Part shown: in pieces, positions 1 to 5,579 of the stretch | Layout of the letters: the number at the start of each line of letters is the position of its first letter | Numbering within the stretch: position 1 is the stretch's first letter | NCBI GenBank assembly: GCA_949113215.1 | Contig: CARZYU010000003.1 | Location: 1 to 9,184 of the forward strand | Origin: an uncultured Bacilli bacterium | GTDB lineage: Bacteria; Bacillota_I; Bacilli_A; RF39; UBA660 | Length of the DNA: 9,184 nt | Direction of reading: 5' to 3' | Translations under genes and position numbers: made by a program | Notes under the pieces: model-generated | Told to the model about the DNA's origin: nothing | What the model saw: only the letters and a program-made list of their open reading frames with translations | Databases searched by the model: none

Positions 1-564
1 CGGAACAGCCTCTTTGATAATTTCAACCAATTCTAAGGTCGTCTCGATCGGGTTGCGCTCTCGCTCTTTTACAATATGAGAAGCAATATTAGAAGCGAAT
101 TTTGCCTCTCCATAGCGCCAAAAAATATCGGCAAGTTGTTCCTTCGAGTATGTATTGACAACATCATAAGCCGAAAAAGATTGTTCTTGATCCATTCTCA
201 TATCGAGACGTGCCTCTTTATGATAGCTGAAACCCCGTTCTTCTTCATCTAGCTGTGGGCTAGATACTCCCAGGTCAAACAAGACTCCATCCACTTGTTT
301 GATTCCAAGACTTAAAAGTTCTTCTTTCATATTGGAAAAATTACTCTTAATAATCTTAAAATTAGAACCAATGGATTGGAGTTTTGTTTTACTGGCCGAA
401 ATGGCCTCCTGGTCTTGGTCAAAGGCGAATAAAAAACCCCGTTTTATTCTTTTTAATACAGCACTGGAATGTCCGGCATAGCCTAAAGTTGCGTCCACAA
501 TGACACTATCGTCTCTTAAATTGAGACTCTCTATCGCCTCTTCTAATAAAACACTAATATGCAT
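1..564 (-). CDS. rsmH: 16S rRNA (cytosine1402-N4)-methyltransferase RsmH, 3' end cut by window edge
   Basis: RsmH (MraW) uses S-adenosylmethionine to methylate N4 of C1402 in 16S rRNA, in the decoding centre of the small ribosomal subunit. The 188 codons present, of roughly 310 usual for the family, start MHISVLLEEAIESL. They hold the SAM-binding motif VDATLGYAGHS (residues 23-33), the acidic stretch FAFDQDQEA (47-55), the DLGVSSPQLD block (98-106) and the LDMRMD motif (120-125), all family hallmarks. The reading frame is open to base 1, so the C-terminal part lies outside the window. The ATG at 564 lies 7 bases after the mraZ stop. Its AGGTG ribosome binding site overlaps that stop codon, which implies translational coupling and one transcript with mraZ. 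The gene is very probably controlled by the MraZ box upstream. Identification is firm. Confidence 0.96.
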   Translation of the reverse strand, partial: MHISVLLEEAIESLNLRDDSVIVDATLGYAGHSSAVLKRIKRGFLFAFDQDQEAISASKTKLQSIGSNFKIIKSNFSNMKEELLSLGIKQVDGVLFDLGVSSPQLDEEERGFSYHKEARLDMRMDQEQSFSAYDVVNTYSKEQLADIFWRYGEAKFASNIASHIVKERERNPIETTLELVEIIKEAVP

Positions 565-571
565 AGGACAC

Positions 572-1009
572 CTACACGTCTAGACTTCCATCAAATAAAT
601 TTTCGGCAATGTCCGATAGTTTATCTCCTGCTTCCTGAAAGAAGTTGTCCCAACCAGCTTGTGACCAAATTTCAAGACGGTCTCCGACACCAATGATGAC
701 ACTTTCTTTTTCCATGTGAGCGTAAGATACCAAAGGAGAAGGAATATTGATTCTCCCTTGTTTATCGAACTCTACCTCCGTCGCTCCCGATAGGAAGAAA
801 CGATTAAATTCACGTGCATCTCGTTTGGTAAAAGGGAGGGATTCTAATTTGGATACAATTTTTTGCCACGAAGAGATGGGATAGACGAACAAACAGTTTT
901 CAAGTCCTCTGGTGACGATGAACTTTTCCCCTAATTCGTCTCGAAATTTAGAAGGTATTATAATTCTTCCCTTCTCATCAATCGAATGATGATACTCTCC
1001 TATCAGCAT
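572..1009 (-). CDS. mraZ: MraZ, transcriptional regulator of the division and cell-wall cluster
   Basis: MraZ is a ring-forming DNA-binding protein with two SpoVT/AbrB-like halves that controls its own dcw operon. The 145-residue product is of normal family length. It carries both DxxxGR-type signatures: IDEKGRIIIPSKFR (residues 10-23) and FDKQGRINIPS (81-91). The frame stays open upstream to an ATG at 1051, but the family begins MLIGEYHHSID, so the ATG at 1009 is the true start. It has a GGGGGAT ribosome binding site just before it, and the longer version would translate the MraZ box itself. rsmH follows after 7 bases. Three AGTGG repeats in the leader indicate autoregulation. A promoter lies at 1054-1082. 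Identification is firm. Confidence 0.96.
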   Translation of the reverse strand: MLIGEYHHSIDEKGRIIIPSKFRDELGEKFIVTRGLENCLFVYPISSWQKIVSKLESLPFTKRDAREFNRFFLSGATEVEFDKQGRINIPSPLVSYAHMEKESVIIGVGDRLEIWSQAGWDNFFQEAGDKLSDIAENLFDGSLDV

Positions 1010-1017
1010 AAAAATCC

Positions 1018-1045
1018 CCCACTTTTCACCACTTTTAACCACTGC
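1018..1045 (-). promoter_or_regulatory. MraZ box: three AGTGG repeats with 10-bp period
   Basis: Reading the minus strand there are three repeats, GCAGTGG, AAAGTGG and AAAGTGG, starting at 1045, 1035 and 1025, exactly 10 bp (one helical turn) apart. MraZ operators are known to be short direct repeats on this period (TGGGN in E. coli, AAAGTG-type in mycoplasmas), bound by neighbouring subunits of the MraZ ring. The site lies just downstream of the predicted transcription start and reaches the mraZ ribosome binding site, as expected for an autorepressor. An AGTGTG at about 1054 is out of register by one base and may be a decayed fourth repeat. Confidence 0.85.
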
Positions 1046-1053
1046 ACACACTA

Positions 1054-1082
1054 ATATTACTATAAACCCTATTTTTTGTAAA
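1054..1082 (-). promoter_or_regulatory. Promoter of mraZ-rsmH
   Basis: On the minus strand a TTTACA -35 element (1077-1082) is separated by 17 bases from a TAATAT -10 element (1054-1059). This predicts a start of transcription near 1047, immediately before the MraZ repeats. Spacing is ideal for a sigma-A-type promoter. Assignment is by sequence only. Confidence 0.6.
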
Positions 1083-1114
1083 CAGATTATTGAGAGTTAA
1101 CAAAAGATTGACAC

Positions 1115-1140
1115 AAAAAAAAGGCCTAGACCTCTTTCTT
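1115..1140 (-). terminator. Intrinsic terminator of the 1126-1863 surface gene
   Basis: A minus-strand hairpin pairs AAAGAAAGAGG with CCTTTTTTTT through a six-base loop and some G-U pairs, and ends in eight T. The stop codon of the surface gene lies in the loop, so gene end and terminator are fused. The stem is purine/pyrimidine rich and weak in GC, hence moderate confidence. Confidence 0.5.
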
Positions 1141-1863
1141 TTTTCGCATTTTGATTACTAATGCTAGAATAACTCCCAAAGTGGTTATGACATAGACAAG
1201 AAAACCAATAAAAATCATTCTAGAATTATCTTTTTTGGAATCCTTTATCGTATCTGTTTCTTTATCTTTACTCACTACATTGTTCTTTTCATCTTCTATT
1301 TTATCCTTTTGCTCTTTATCCTCATCTTTGGAAGTTTCTTCCTTTTGCGTAGTATCTTGTGATTCATCGTCTAAGTAAGTATAAATGTTCTTGGTAGGAT
1401 TAACATAGAATTTTTTGCTTGCTCCAGTATAATTAGTAGTATTAAACGGGGCTTTTGGTCGGCCTTCTACAACTAAAGTACCACTACCCTTAAAACTCAC
1501 ATAAGCTCCACTATCGAAAATATTTTCCACTGTATTTTCTCCTACTAACTCAATTTCTAGAAAATAAACATTATATTTATTACAATGAGATGCTCTACAC
1601 TCTAGATTAATAAACTTCCCATGGTAATTATTTAAGGTAACTTTGTAAGTTAAACGAGGGCCTTCAGCAGATGGTTCTAAATTTTCCTCCAGTGCAGTAA
1701 GAACGACAGTCCCATTTTGAATCGTTTTATTTTCAGGCGTTACATCGATCCCATCAATATTAAGAACTAATCTTTGTGCTTCCGACGCTTCCACATTTGG
1801 TATTATAGCAAATACAAACAATAATAAAATAACAACCTTGATCCCCTTAACCCACTTTTTCAT
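1126..1863 (-). CDS. Secreted, membrane-anchored surface protein with a carbohydrate-binding-like ectodomain
   Basis: The 245-residue product has a signal peptide (Lys-rich start, hydrophobic residues 9-22, likely cleavage after VEA at 26), an ectodomain of about 120 residues, a highly charged Lys/Asp/Glu linker (about 165-214), one membrane helix (216-237) and a KMRKKK cytoplasmic tail. There is no LPxTG motif, so it is a membrane rather than a wall-anchored protein. The stretch from LVLNIDGIDVT to GSGTLVVEG (32-134) resembles the beta-helical carbohydrate-binding proteins of gut Firmicutes (LTIELxGxNTI...GSGTLxV style); this is a resemblance, not a proven homology. A Cys pair (CRASHC, 89-94) could form an extracellular disulfide. 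The ATG at 1863 is chosen because AAGGAG lies 8 bases upstream; a GTG at 1872 falls inside that site. Its promoter contains an 11-G tract and may be phase variable. Function is otherwise unknown. Confidence 0.8.
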   Translation of the reverse strand: MKKWVKGIKVVILLLFVFAIIPNVEASEAQRLVLNIDGIDVTPENKTIQNGTVVLTALEENLEPSAEGPRLTYKVTLNNYHGKFINLECRASHCNKYNVYFLEIELVGENTVENIFDSGAYVSFKGSGTLVVEGRPKAPFNTTNYTGASKKFYVNPTKNIYTYLDDESQDTTQKEETSKDEDKEQKDKIEDEKNNVVSKDKETDTIKDSKKDNSRMIFIGFLVYVITTLGVILALVIKMRKKKEV

Positions 1864-1883
1864 TTTTATCACTCCTTTATTCT

Positions 1884-1911
1884 AGTATAAAGTCCCCCCC
1901 CCCCACGTCAA
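1884..1911 (-). promoter_or_regulatory. Promoter of the surface gene with a poly-G spacer
   Basis: The minus strand has TTGACG (-35, 1906-1911) and TATACT (-10, 1884-1889) separated by 16 bases, eleven of which are an uninterrupted G run. The predicted start is near 1877, right at the AAGGAG ribosome binding site, giving a leader of only about 14 bases. Adding or losing one or two G would move the spacer to 17, 18, 15 or 14 bases and so change promoter strength. Known precedents are the poly-G promoter spacers of Neisseria porA and fetA. Confidence 0.6.
1894..1904. repeat. Homopolymer of eleven C (eleven G on the coding strand)
   Basis: An uninterrupted C11 run lies in otherwise A+T-rich intergenic DNA, exactly between the -35 and -10 of the surface gene. 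I saw no other G or C run of comparable length in the window. Such runs change length readily during replication. Confidence 0.95.
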
Positions 1912-1919
1912 TTTTTCTT

Positions 1920-1954
1920 TTTATCAAAAGATAAATTGACACATTATTTGTCAA
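1920..1954 (-). terminator. Weak hairpin pair at the end of the DUF1016 gene, possible terminator
   Basis: On the minus strand TTGACA and TGTCAA (1949-1954 and 1936-1941) form a perfect 6-bp stem over the stop codon, followed by TTTATCTTTT. A second stem, TTTATC with GATAAA (1920-1935, loop TTTT), overlaps that tail. Neither has GC-rich stems or a clean T run, so termination here is uncertain. The hairpins lie directly upstream of the poly-G promoter. Confidence 0.3.
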
Positions 1955-2942
1955 AAAGCAAAGTATCTTCCAATATTTTTTTCATTTCACCTAACTTTTT
2001 CTTTAACACACTCTTATCAATTAATTTCAACTTATATTCGGAAATGAAAGTCTTGGATATATTTTTACTAAAAGCATATTCTACAACATCTTTTTCCTTT
2101 GAACTACAAAGAATGACCCCAACACTAGGATTTTCGTTTTTCTTTTTAATATCCCGATCAAGTGCCTCTAAGTACAAATTCATTTTTCCCAAATATTCTG
2201 GTATAAATTCTCCCAATTTCAATTCAAATGCAACAAGACAAGATAATTCTCTATTGTAAAATAATAAATCAATAAAATAATCATGATTACCAACCTGCAC
2301 TCTATATTCATCCCCTAGAAAGGTAAAATCTTTTCCAATTTCTAAAATAAACTCTTTTAAATTCCTCACAATTGCAGTTTTTAAGTCCTTTTCCGAATAG
2401 TCCTTTGGTAAATCTAAAAATTCCAGGCTATAAGTATCTAATATCCTTGCATTAGGAAAATGATCTTTTTTAGACATACCTTTCGTAACTTCGCCGTTTG
2501 ATAACAAGTATCTTTCGTAATAGGAAGATTGTAGTTGTCTATGTAATTCCCTTTTTGAATAGTTCTCCTTAATGGATAATTGCAAATAAAAATGTCTTTC
2601 TTCCTTTGATTTAGAGCTGCTAAAAATAAGTAAATTATTGGTCCAACTTAATTGCGTCACCAGTGGTGTCGCAATCTTATCATCTTTATATGTTCTATAA
2701 AATTGTACCATTCGTTCCATATTTCTTCTTGTAAATCCTTGAACCTTCGGATAATGTTCTTTCATGAAATTAGCAGCTTTCACAATGATTTTGTCTCCAT
2801 AATTTCCATTTTCTATCAATTCGTATAAAAACTTTCCAACTTCAAAATAAAGTAAAATGAGTTCTTCATTTACCTTTCTATAAGCATTATTCTTTCGTTT
2901 ATTAATTAGTTCAATCATATATTGAAAATTTGCATCTAACAA
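1944..2942 (-). CDS. DUF1016/YhcG-family PD-(D/E)xK nuclease domain protein
   Basis: The 332-residue product matches the YhcG/DUF1016 layout. An N-terminal helical DUF1016_N region (about 1-150, with VNEELILLYFEVGKFL and YPKVQGFTRRNMERM) is followed by a C-terminal PD-(D/E)xK nuclease fold (about 165-315). Visible catalytic candidates are D225 (FIDLLFYN) and E240/K242 (FELKLG), preceded by the typical GDEYRVQVGNHDYF strand pair, so the active site looks intact. Family members often sit beside type I restriction genes or in defence islands; no such partner is in this window. A TTG start at 2942 is chosen because an AGGAGG site lies 11 bases upstream and an in-frame stop excludes any earlier start; the next candidate is the ATG at residue 9. 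It lies alone between the thrS terminator and a surface gene, which suggests an acquired cargo gene. Its cellular target is unknown. Confidence 0.88.
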   Translation of the reverse strand: MLDANFQYMIELINKRKNNAYRKVNEELILLYFEVGKFLYELIENGNYGDKIIVKAANFMKEHYPKVQGFTRRNMERMVQFYRTYKDDKIATPLVTQLSWTNNLLIFSSSKSKEERHFYLQLSIKENYSKRELHRQLQSSYYERYLLSNGEVTKGMSKKDHFPNARILDTYSLEFLDLPKDYSEKDLKTAIVRNLKEFILEIGKDFTFLGDEYRVQVGNHDYFIDLLFYNRELSCLVAFELKLGEFIPEYLGKMNLYLEALDRDIKKKNENPSVGVILCSSKEKDVVEYAFSKNISKTFISEYKLKLIDKSVLKKKLGEMKKILEDTLLFDK

Positions 2943-2975
2943 CCGAAATCAAGCCTCCTCTTTGGCACAAAGCTA

Positions 2976-3004
2976 AGTCTACTTTAAGCAGAAAAGAATT
3001 GCAA
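2976..3004 (-). promoter_or_regulatory. Predicted promoter of the DUF1016 gene
   Basis: On the minus strand TTGCAA (2999-3004) and TAGACT (2976-2981) are separated by 17 bases, giving a predicted start near 2969 and a leader of about 27 bases that includes the AGGAGG site at 2954-2959. The -10 is imperfect, so confidence is moderate. Confidence 0.45.
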
Positions 3005-3037
3005 AGTAAGATTACAAGGCATTGAAATAGTTTCACA

Positions 3038-3069
3038 ATAGAAAAACGACTTATTCACAAAGTCGTTTT
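3038..3069 (-). terminator. Intrinsic terminator of the thrS transcript
   Basis: AAAACGACTT (3060-3069 read on the minus strand) pairs perfectly over 10 bp with AAGTCGTTTT (3043-3052) around a seven-base loop, and the minus strand continues into TTTTTC. It lies about 40 bases after the thrS stop. The plus strand also ends in four T, so some bidirectional activity is possible. Confidence 0.85.
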
Positions 3070-3106
3070 CTAAAATTAATAATATTTGATTTCTAAATGA
3101 TTCTAT

Positions 3107-4858
3107 TTACCTTCTTTTTTCAATTCTTTCCTGTAAATAGTTTAAAAATTCTTCTTTTGAACAGCTCGTCGTATCTTTCTCTCCAAAAAGACGATAGCTG
3201 ATCGTTTGATCCTTTTGTTCCTGCTCTCCTAAAATGACCGTAACAGGAATCTTTTTTGTTTGAGCTTCTCTCAAACGATATCCCAGTTTTTCATTTCGAT
3301 GATCGAGTTCTACTCGGTAATTTGCTTCTTTTAACCAAGAAGTAATTTCTTCGGCATATTCCCCATGGTGTTCATCACTAACAGGAATAACAACCACCTG
3401 AGTTGGCGCAATCCAAAGTGGAAAAGCACCTTTTGTTTCTTCGATTAAGAAAGCAGTAAAGCGATCGAACGTTCCAAAAATAGCTCTATGAAGAACGACA
3501 GGAACTTGTTTGCTTCCATCCTTATCGATATAGGAAAGATCAAACCTTCTTGGAAGTAAGAAGTCAAGTTGACAGGTGGAAAGGGTCACTTCTGGCCCTA
3601 CGGCAGGTTTTACTTCTACGTCGAGTTTTGGTCCATAGAAAGCTGCTTCCCCGATGGCTTCATAATAATCAATGCCAAACGAATCTAGTACTTCTCTTAA
3701 TTTATTCTCAGCTTCGTTCCACATCGCATCATCATCGAAGTACTTTTCTTTATCCAAAGGATCCCTTAGCGAAAGGCGAAACTTGTATTCTTTGATCCCA
3801 AAATCTTTGTAAACATCTAAAATCAAAGCAACTACTTTTTTAAATTCATCTCCGATTTGTTCTGGAGTGACAAAAAGATGAGCATCGTTTTGACACATAC
3901 AACGTACTCTTTCCAATCCCTTTACCGCACCACTTGCTTCGTAACGAAAGTCTTGAGCGAATTCTCCAATACGAATTGGTAAATCGCGGTAAGAATGCAA
4001 ACTGTTTCCATACACCAACATATGATGAGGACAATTCATGGGACGAAGGACAAATTCTTCTTCATCCACTTTCATCATCGGAAACATATTTTCTTGATAA
4101 TGATCCCAATGTCCTGAAGTTTTATACAGATCAACTGTTCCAACACAAGGGGTATAGACATGTTGATAACCAAGAGATCGTTCTTTCTCATAAATATAGT
4201 TTTCTAATTGTTTCCGAATCAAAGCTCCATTTGGTAACCATAAAGGCATACCCTTTCCTACCAAGTCATGGGACATAAACAAACTTAAATCTTTCCCGAT
4301 CTTACGATGATCTCGTTCTTTTGCTTCTTCTAATTCCTGTAAGTGAGCTTCTAAATCTTCTATAGTATCAAAGCAAATCCCATAAATACGTTGTAACATA
4401 TGATTTTTACTATCCCCTTTGAAGTAAGCCCCACTTACCTTCAATAGTTTAAAATGTTTTAATTCTTTCACACTTTCCACATGTGGTCCACGACAAAGAT
4501 CCGTAAAGTCTCCTTGCATATAACAAGAAATCACAGTTCCCTCTTCCATATGATGAATTAAATCTATTTTGTAAGGGTCCTCTTTGAATTTTTCCAAAGC
4601 CTCTTCCAAAGAAAGTTCCTCTCTTACAATCCGTTTTCCATCTTTGCTGATTTTCTTCATTTCCTTTTCAATGGTTTCTAAGTCTTCTTCTTTGATGACA
4701 TCTTCTCCTAAATCGATATCATAGTAGAACCCCTCTTCGATAACGGGACCTACCCAAAATTTCGCATGAGGATAAAGGTGTTTGACTGCCTGTGCCAACA
4801 AATGGGCACAAGAATGATTCAACTTGTTTAATCTTTCATCTTCTTTGATATTTTTCAT
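3107..4858 (-). CDS. thrS: Threonyl-tRNA synthetase lacking the N-terminal TGS domain
   Basis: ThrRS charges tRNA-Thr with threonine in the cytoplasm and hydrolyses mischarged Ser-tRNA. In this 583-residue protein, editing-domain residues are H15 and H19 (NHSCAH), C122 and H126 (LCRGPH). The class II catalytic core has the zinc ligands C276 (NCPHH), H327 (NDAH) and H457 (LHRAI), motif 2 FRYEASGAVKGLERVR (304-319) and motif 3 near FGTFDRF. The anticodon-binding domain starts at about 480 (PLWIAPTQVVVIPV). The usual first 58 or so residues (TGS domain) are absent: the product begins almost directly at the editing domain. Two adjacent ATGs (4861, 4858) follow an AAGGAG site; I chose 4858, which gives the 8-base spacing seen in neighbouring genes. 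The frame continues open to 4960, but that part overlaps the upstream gene and shows no TGS motifs. Expression is controlled by the T-box at 5290-5508. Confidence 0.95.
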   Translation of the reverse strand: MKNIKEDERLNKLNHSCAHLLAQAVKHLYPHAKFWVGPVIEEGFYYDIDLGEDVIKEEDLETIEKEMKKISKDGKRIVREELSLEEALEKFKEDPYKIDLIHHMEEGTVISCYMQGDFTDLCRGPHVESVKELKHFKLLKVSGAYFKGDSKNHMLQRIYGICFDTIEDLEAHLQELEEAKERDHRKIGKDLSLFMSHDLVGKGMPLWLPNGALIRKQLENYIYEKERSLGYQHVYTPCVGTVDLYKTSGHWDHYQENMFPMMKVDEEEFVLRPMNCPHHMLVYGNSLHSYRDLPIRIGEFAQDFRYEASGAVKGLERVRCMCQNDAHLFVTPEQIGDEFKKVVALILDVYKDFGIKEYKFRLSLRDPLDKEKYFDDDAMWNEAENKLREVLDSFGIDYYEAIGEAAFYGPKLDVEVKPAVGPEVTLSTCQLDFLLPRRFDLSYIDKDGSKQVPVVLHRAIFGTFDRFTAFLIEETKGAFPLWIAPTQVVVIPVSDEHHGEYAEEITSWLKEANYRVELDHRNEKLGYRLREAQTKKIPVTVILGEQEQKDQTISYRLFGEKDTTSCSKEEFLNYLQERIEKRR

Positions 4859-5273
4859 CATAATTTCTCCTTCTCTTATTTGTTTTTTGCAAAAAATGGA
4901 AAGACGGTGATAAGTATTCTCTTCCTCGATCCACCTGCTCGATAGCCGCTTGATAAGCAAGAGCCGTTATCATCGGATTTTCATGTTTCATCAGTGGAAT
5001 CGTATCCTCCAAAGACAAATATTCTATCATCTGTTGCATCGTCTCAGAATCTTGATAACCTGATAATTCCTCTCTTCTACTTAAAGCAGTCGCATAGACT
5101 CTCCGAGCAAATCGCTCGTTGGCATGATAAAAAATTCGAAGCAACGACTCAAATTCAAGATTAGCTCGTTCTACAAGCAATACGGACTCTTCAAAACAAC
5201 GTTGATAAAAGAGTTTCTTCTCGCTTCCTTCTAAAATTGTCCATCCATACTTATAATACCATTTGTCTTTCAT
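4836..5273 (-). CDS. Unrecognised 145-residue protein between the T-box and thrS
   Basis: I do not recognise this protein. It is mostly helical by composition and soluble, with no signal peptide or membrane helix. It has an aromatic start (KWYYKYGW), several Glu/Arg-rich helices, and a very basic tail (KTNKRRR..., about residues 129-145). The ATG at 5273 has an AGGGGGA ribosome binding site 7 bases upstream, just after the T-box terminator, so threonine supply should control it together with thrS. Its last 20 or so bases overlap the thrS start, so translation of the two may be coupled. The basic tail is encoded by the thrS ribosome binding site region and could be a late addition after loss of an earlier stop or a frameshift. 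Its placement suggests a role tied to aminoacylation or threonine starvation, but that is inference from position only. It could also be a fast-evolving lineage-specific protein. Confidence 0.65.
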   Translation of the reverse strand: MKDKWYYKYGWTILEGSEKKLFYQRCFEESVLLVERANLEFESLLRIFYHANERFARRVYATALSRREELSGYQDSETMQQMIEYLSLEDTIPLMKHENPMITALAYQAAIEQVDRGREYLSPSFHFLQKTNKRRRNYDEKYQRR

Positions 5274-5288
5274 TCTCCATTCCCCCTA

Positions 5289-5322
5289 AAAAATAAAAAC
5301 TCCTATTATTTCTAATAGGAGT
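5289..5322 (-). terminator. T-box-controlled intrinsic terminator
   Basis: ACTCCTATTA (5313-5322) and TAATAGGAGT (5299-5308) form a perfect 10-bp stem capped by a GAAA tetraloop, followed on the minus strand by TTTT, A and a run of T. The 5' strand of the stem includes TCCT, which the antiterminator takes up when uncharged tRNA binds. Confidence 0.92.
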
Positions 5323-5508
5323 GCAGTAGCACGGTACCATCCTTGGTTTCACTTAATTCAAGAGATAACGGTCAAAAACCGGAGAACCATTACAGTCTCT
5401 ACTTGGAAGGGAGTAAAGTTAATAGCTCATTCCTTGTTTCCACCAACCACAAGGTCTCTTATAATGACTCTAAAAACCTCATATCCTTCCTAGGACGTAT
5501 TTGATATC
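5290..5508 (-). ncRNA. Threonine T-box riboswitch leader
   Basis: The leader senses uncharged tRNA-Thr and switches between terminator and antiterminator. The T-box core AAGGATGGTACCGTG lies at 5330-5344. Its antiterminator is visible: AGGA pairs with TCCT and GTGC with GCAC around a TGGTACC bulge, whose TGGT (5336-5339) can pair with the tRNA ACCA end. The TCCT strand is shared with the competing terminator. Stem I is closed by GGAAGG (about 5485-5490) with CCTTCC (5405-5410), and an upper helix TAG..CATT/AATG..CTA leaves an interior loop that contains ACT (5417-5419), a Thr codon and the likely specifier. A second ACT at 5412-5414 is an alternative. A CGGT/ACCG hairpin follows. Position directly ahead of thrS confirms the amino acid. 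Confidence 0.93.
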
Positions 5509-5514
5509 AATTAT

Positions 5515-5541
5515 ATTATACCAAATTTAAACTTATGTCAA
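5515..5541 (-). promoter_or_regulatory. Promoter of the T-box / thrS operon
   Basis: A consensus TTGACA (5536-5541) and a consensus TATAAT (5515-5520) lie on the minus strand, the latter preceded by TGG as an extended -10. The spacer is 15 bases. A second TATAAT overlaps at 5510-5515 with a 20-base spacer, so the exact start (about 5508 or 5503) is uncertain. Confidence 0.7.
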
Positions 5542-5554
5542 TTTTTTATTCGAT

Positions 5555-5579
5555 AAAAAAGAACCATCAACGTAGTTCT
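5555..5579 (-). terminator. Terminator of sepF-divIVA
   Basis: AGAACTA (5573-5579) pairs with TGGTTCT (5560-5566) with one G-U pair around a six-base loop and runs into TTTTTT. The divIVA stop codon TGA is in the loop, the same fused stop/terminator arrangement as at 1115-1140. Confidence 0.7.

Noticed and set aside
299..481. Plus-strand frame of 60 codons opposite rsmH
   Set aside because: Antisense shadow of conserved rsmH motifs.
1010..1051. Upstream ATG that would lengthen MraZ by 14 residues
   Set aside because: It would translate the MraZ operator repeats, lacks family similarity, and the start at 1009 gives the canonical MraZ N-terminus.
1864..1872. GTG start for the surface gene
   Set aside because: It lies within the AAGGAG ribosome binding site that serves the ATG at 1863.
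1934..1954. TTGACA in the hairpin after the DUF1016 gene as an alternative -35
   Set aside because: No -10-like hexamer lies at 16-18 bases downstream on the minus strand; the TTGACG/TATACT pair is much better.
1936..2259. Plus-strand frame of 107 codons opposite the DUF1016 gene
   Set aside because: Phe/Ser/Asn-rich antisense of a Lys/Glu-rich gene, without a ribosome binding site or recognisable domain.
3550..4278. Plus-strand open frames of 81 and 114 codons and a minus-strand frame of 62 codons inside thrS
   Set aside because: They are shadows of the well-supported thrS frame, with no ribosome binding sites or recognisable domains.
4862..4960. In-frame N-terminal extension of thrS
   Set aside because: It overlaps the upstream gene, shows no TGS motifs, and a strong AAGGAG site sits immediately before the ATG pair at 4858/4861.
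5567..5569. Possibility of a TGA=Trp genetic code, as in mycoplasmas
   Set aside because: TGA ends divIVA at the family-typical place within a terminator, and Trp codons examined are TGG, so the standard code fits.
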